Below, one piece after another: positions 5,729-7,957 of a stretch of DNA of 7,957 nt. Every line of letters begins with the position of its first letter. Within the stretch, counting starts at the first letter, position 1. The position numbers were made by a program, and so were the translations under genes. The notes beneath the pieces are model-generated. The model worked only from the letters and a program-made list of their open reading frames with translations. It had not been told where the DNA came from and made no database searches. The DNA is from Fidelibacterota bacterium (GTDB lineage Bacteria > Fidelibacterota > Marinisomatia > Marinisomatales > S15-B10), in the NCBI GenBank assembly GCA_002691365.1, contig NZHL01000008.1, positions 19,371 through 27,327 on the forward strand, read 5' to 3'.

Positions 5729-6360
5729 TTCCATTTAAAATTTGTGGTATTACTAATATTAAAGATGCTTTAGCTGCAATTGAACATAAAGCCTCTGCTA
5801 TTGGCTTTATTTTTGTAAAAGATAGTCCTAGAGAAATATCGTTTGAAACTGCTACAGAAATTTCAAAAAAAATTGGGAATAAAATTTCAAAAATTGGTGT
5901 TTTCGTAAATCAAGAAAAAAAAATTATTGAAAAAGCCATCAAATCTATTCCCTTAAATATGATTCAACTTCATGGTGATGAAAATCCTTTATTTTGCAGT
6001 TCATTTAGTATTCCTGTTATAAAAGCCATTCAAATAAAAAATGATGAAAGTATTAATAAGGTTAGAGAATACAATGTTGATGCAATTTTATTTGATACTT
6101 ACAAAAAAAATGTTCGAGGTGGAACAGGTAGTTCATTTGATTGGAATATATTATCCAATCAAAAATATGATAAACCTATTATTCTTTCAGGAGGATTAAA
6201 CAAAAAAAATGTTCTTGAGGCAATCAATAGTATAAACCCTAATGCAATAGATGTAAATAGTGGAGTTGAAGTTAGACCTGGAATAAAAAGTCACTTGAAA
6301 GTAAAAAAATTTTACAATACAATAAATCAAACAAAAAATACTGGATTTCAATTTGAATAA
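5725..6360 (+). CDS. trpF: Phosphoribosylanthranilate isomerase
   Basis: The 211-residue small (beta/alpha)8 barrel performs the Amadori rearrangement of phosphoribosylanthranilate to CdRP, just before the TrpC step. Visible features are FKICGIT (4-10, general base C7), [10 protein letters not shown] (27-36), QLHGDE (81-86), LFDTY (122-126, general acid D124), [10 protein letters not shown] (131-140), ILSGGL (153-158) and [14 protein letters not shown] (175-188, phosphate-binding loop). The length is typical for a monofunctional enzyme. AAAAGG (5713-5718) sits 6 nt before the ATG and is one of the clearest ribosome sites in the operon. The 3' end overlaps the TTG start of trpB by 8 nt. Confidence 0.95.
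   Translation: MIPFKICGITNIKDALAAIEHKASAIGFIFVKDSPREISFETATEISKKIGNKISKIGVFVNQEKKIIEKAIKSIPLNMIQLHGDENPLFCSSFSIPVIKAIQIKNDESINKVREYNVDAILFDTYKKNVRGGTGSSFDWNILSNQKYDKPIILSGGLNKKNVLEAINSINPNAIDVNSGVEVRPGIKSHLKVKKFYNTINQTKNTGFQFE
6343..6355 (+). promoter_or_regulatory. Ribosome site and TTG start of trpB
   Basis: No ATG exists in the trpB frame between the upstream in-frame stop (TAA 6323-6325) and the conserved N-terminal motif [15 protein letters not shown] at 6353 has GGA (6343-6345) 7 nt upstream and gives a normal N-terminal length, so it is the best start. CTG 6341 and a later TTG at 6380 are the alternatives. Confidence 0.6.
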
Positions 6361-7567
6361 AAAAATTAAAAAATATTCTTTGCCAGATTCATCAGGTCAT
6401 TTTGATAAATATGGAGGTAAATATGTACCTGAAACATTAATTCCAGCTCTAAATCAATTAGAAAAAGAATATTTTAAAGCAAAAAACCAAAATTCGTTTC
6501 AAAAAGAACTTAGAAATCTTTTAGAACATTTTGGTGGAAGAGAAACCCCTTTATACTATGCTTCAAGAATATCAAAAGAACTTGGGTTTGAAGTTTTTCT
6601 CAAAAGGGAAGATTTATTACATACTGGAGCTCATAAATTAAATAGTGCTTTAGGTCAGATAATTTTAGCTAAACAAATGGGTAAAAAAAGAATTATTGCT
6701 GAAACTGGAGCAGGTCAACACGGTGTAGCAACTGCAACAGTTTGTGCTCATTTTGGAATCGAATGTGTGATTTATATGGGAGAAACGGATATCAAAAGAC
6801 AAGAATTTAATGTATTTCGCATGGAACTTCTTGGAGCCAAAATAAAACCTGCTACTACTGGAAGCAAAACACTTAAAGATGCAACTAATGAAGCCATTAG
6901 AGACTGGGTAACTAATGTTGAATCTACTTATTATTTGCTAGGTTCTGCTGTAGGCCCACACCCATATCCAATGATTGTTAGGGATTTTCAATCTGTAATA
7001 GGAATTGAGACAAAAAAGCAATTTTTTAAAATGACAAAATCTAGATTACCAGATAGATTAGTTGCTTGTGTTGGTGGAGGTTCAAATGCAATAGGAATGT
7101 TTTACCCATTTCTAGATGATAAAAAAGTTAAAATAATAGGAGTTGAAGCTGCTGGACATGGTCTTGATTCAGATCAACATGCGGCAACCTTATCAAAAGG
7201 AAATTTTGGTGTTTTGCATGGTTCCGCAAGCTATTTAATTCAAGATACAAATGGACAAATAACTCTACCTCATTCTATTTCAGCTGGACTAGATTACCCT
7301 GGTGTAGGACCAGAACATAGCTATCTTAAAGACATCGGAAGAATTAATTACGTAGCAGTTAATGATAATGAAGCTTTAAATGCATTTAAATGGTTGAGCG
7401 AAAAAGAAGGAATTATTCCAGCTTTAGAAACATCACATGCACTAGCTTACCTAAAGCATAAAAATTCTAATATTAAAAAAGATGAAAAAGTGGTGTTGTG
7501 TCTTTCAGGTAGAGGTGATAAAGACCTTGGAATAATTTTTGATGAAATGGAAAAAATAAATGAATAG
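6353..7567 (+). CDS. trpB: Tryptophan synthase beta subunit (TrpB1 type)
   Basis: The 404-residue PLP enzyme condenses indole, delivered through the tunnel from TrpA, with serine to give Trp. Motifs are [17 protein letters not shown] (17-33), [10 protein letters not shown] (61-70), [19 protein letters not shown] (84-102, with the Schiff-base lysine K95), [13 protein letters not shown] (116-128, with catalytic E118), GGGSNAIG (241-248, PLP phosphate), [14 protein letters not shown] (310-323) and LSGRGDKD (384-391). This is the ordinary TrpB1 class, which works with an alpha subunit, and trpA follows directly. The predicted start is TTG rather than ATG. It overlaps trpF by 8 nt at the 5' end and trpA by 8 nt at the 3' end. 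Confidence 0.97.
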   Translation: MNKKIKKYSLPDSSGHFDKYGGKYVPETLIPALNQLEKEYFKAKNQNSFQKELRNLLEHFGGRETPLYYASRISKELGFEVFLKREDLLHTGAHKLNSALGQIILAKQMGKKRIIAETGAGQHGVATATVCAHFGIECVIYMGETDIKRQEFNVFRMELLGAKIKPATTGSKTLKDATNEAIRDWVTNVESTYYLLGSAVGPHPYPMIVRDFQSVIGIETKKQFFKMTKSRLPDRLVACVGGGSNAIGMFYPFLDDKKVKIIGVEAAGHGLDSDQHAATLSKGNFGVLHGSASYLIQDTNGQITLPHSISAGLDYPGVGPEHSYLKDIGRINYVAVNDNEALNAFKWLSEKEGIIPALETSHALAYLKHKNSNIKKDEKVVLCLSGRGDKDLGIIFDEMEKINE

Positions 7568-7957
7568 AATTCAAAAACTTTTTTCTAAACCTAAAGAAAA
7601 GGTCATTCCATTTGTTACAGCAGGTTATCCCAATAAAAATAGCACTGTTAATCTAGTTTTAGAAATGGCAAAAGCTGGAGCTGATATGATTGAAATTGGT
7701 ATTCCATTCTCTGATCCACAAGCAGATGGTCCAATTATTCAATATTCTAGTGAAATAGCTTTAAAAAATAAAATAAATATCGAGTTTATTTTTTCTCAAA
7801 TTTCAACGATTAGAAAAAAAACAAATATTCCTATTGCTCTTTTTAGTTATTTTAATCCAATATTACAATATGGTGAGGAAAAATTTTTAAATGATTGTTT
7901 AAAACATGGTGTTGATGGAATCATACTCCCTGATTTACCATTAGAAGAATCAAAAAA
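7560..7957 (+). CDS. trpA: Tryptophan synthase alpha subunit (3' end cut off by window edge)
   Basis: An open frame runs from ATG 7560 to the right edge: 132 codons, about half of a usual TrpA. The protein cleaves indole-3-glycerol phosphate to indole, which is passed to TrpB. Motifs are [10 protein letters not shown] (15-24), [15 protein letters not shown] (44-58, containing the catalytic Glu45 and Asp56, equivalent to E49 and D60 of Salmonella TrpA), [14 protein letters not shown] and [14 protein letters not shown]. The start overlaps the end of trpB by 8 nt and has GGA (7549-7551) 8 nt upstream. It is the last trp gene visible. Whether the operon continues past it cannot be seen. Confidence 0.95.
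   Translation, partial: MNRIQKLFSKPKEKVIPFVTAGYPNKNSTVNLVLEMAKAGADMIEIGIPFSDPQADGPIIQYSSEIALKNKINIEFIFSQISTIRKKTNIPIALFSYFNPILQYGEEKFLNDCLKHGVDGIILPDLPLEESK

Noticed and set aside
1..7957. Mobile elements, CRISPR arrays, tRNA or rRNA genes
   Set aside because: No repeat-spacer pattern, transposase, insertion-sequence ends or RNA gene signature was seen. Nearly all bases are accounted for by the genes and the leader region.

Overview
The window is strongly AT-rich and carries a complete-looking tryptophan biosynthesis operon on the + strand. Its front end is a chorismate mutase gene followed by what reads as a ribosome-mediated transcription attenuator. To the left, on the - strand, are two genes for exported proteins. 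One of these ends in a Por/type IX secretion C-terminal sorting domain with the core NYPNPFNP. That domain, with the AT-rich composition, points to the FCB group (Bacteroidota, Ignavibacteria or Marinimicrobia-like). A marine Marinimicrobia-type genome is my best guess, but the window alone does not prove it.

Layout. Positions 1-603 (-) hold the N-terminal part of a PhoD-like phosphatase lipoprotein that runs off the left edge. Positions 600-1406 (-) encode a secreted lamin-tail-domain protein whose stop overlaps the phosphatase start (ATGA). Positions 1407-1513 form a divergent intergenic region. Positions 1514-1798 (+) encode an AroQ-class chorismate mutase. Positions 1799-1924 hold a short aromatic-rich leader ORF and three mutually exclusive RNA hairpins, the last being a strong intrinsic terminator that ends just before trpE. 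Then follow trpE (1925-3409), trpG (3406-3975), trpD (3972-4967), trpC (4964-5728), trpF (5725-6360), trpB (6353-7567) and the start of trpA (7560 to the right edge). Every junction from trpE to trpA overlaps, by 4, 4, 4, 4, 8 and 8 nt, so the seven genes form one translationally linked unit.

How they work together. TrpE and TrpG convert chorismate to anthranilate. TrpD, TrpF and TrpC carry it to indole-3-glycerol phosphate, and TrpA/TrpB make tryptophan. The chorismate mutase takes the same chorismate towards prephenate (Phe/Tyr). The attenuator lies after the mutase gene and before trpE. If transcription starts upstream of the mutase, the Phe/Tyr branch enzyme is made regardless, while the Trp branch is gated by translation of a leader peptide with eight aromatic codons in a row (Y F F Y F W Y Y). 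This gated branch point is the most interesting item here. No RNA genes, mobile elements or CRISPR arrays were seen.
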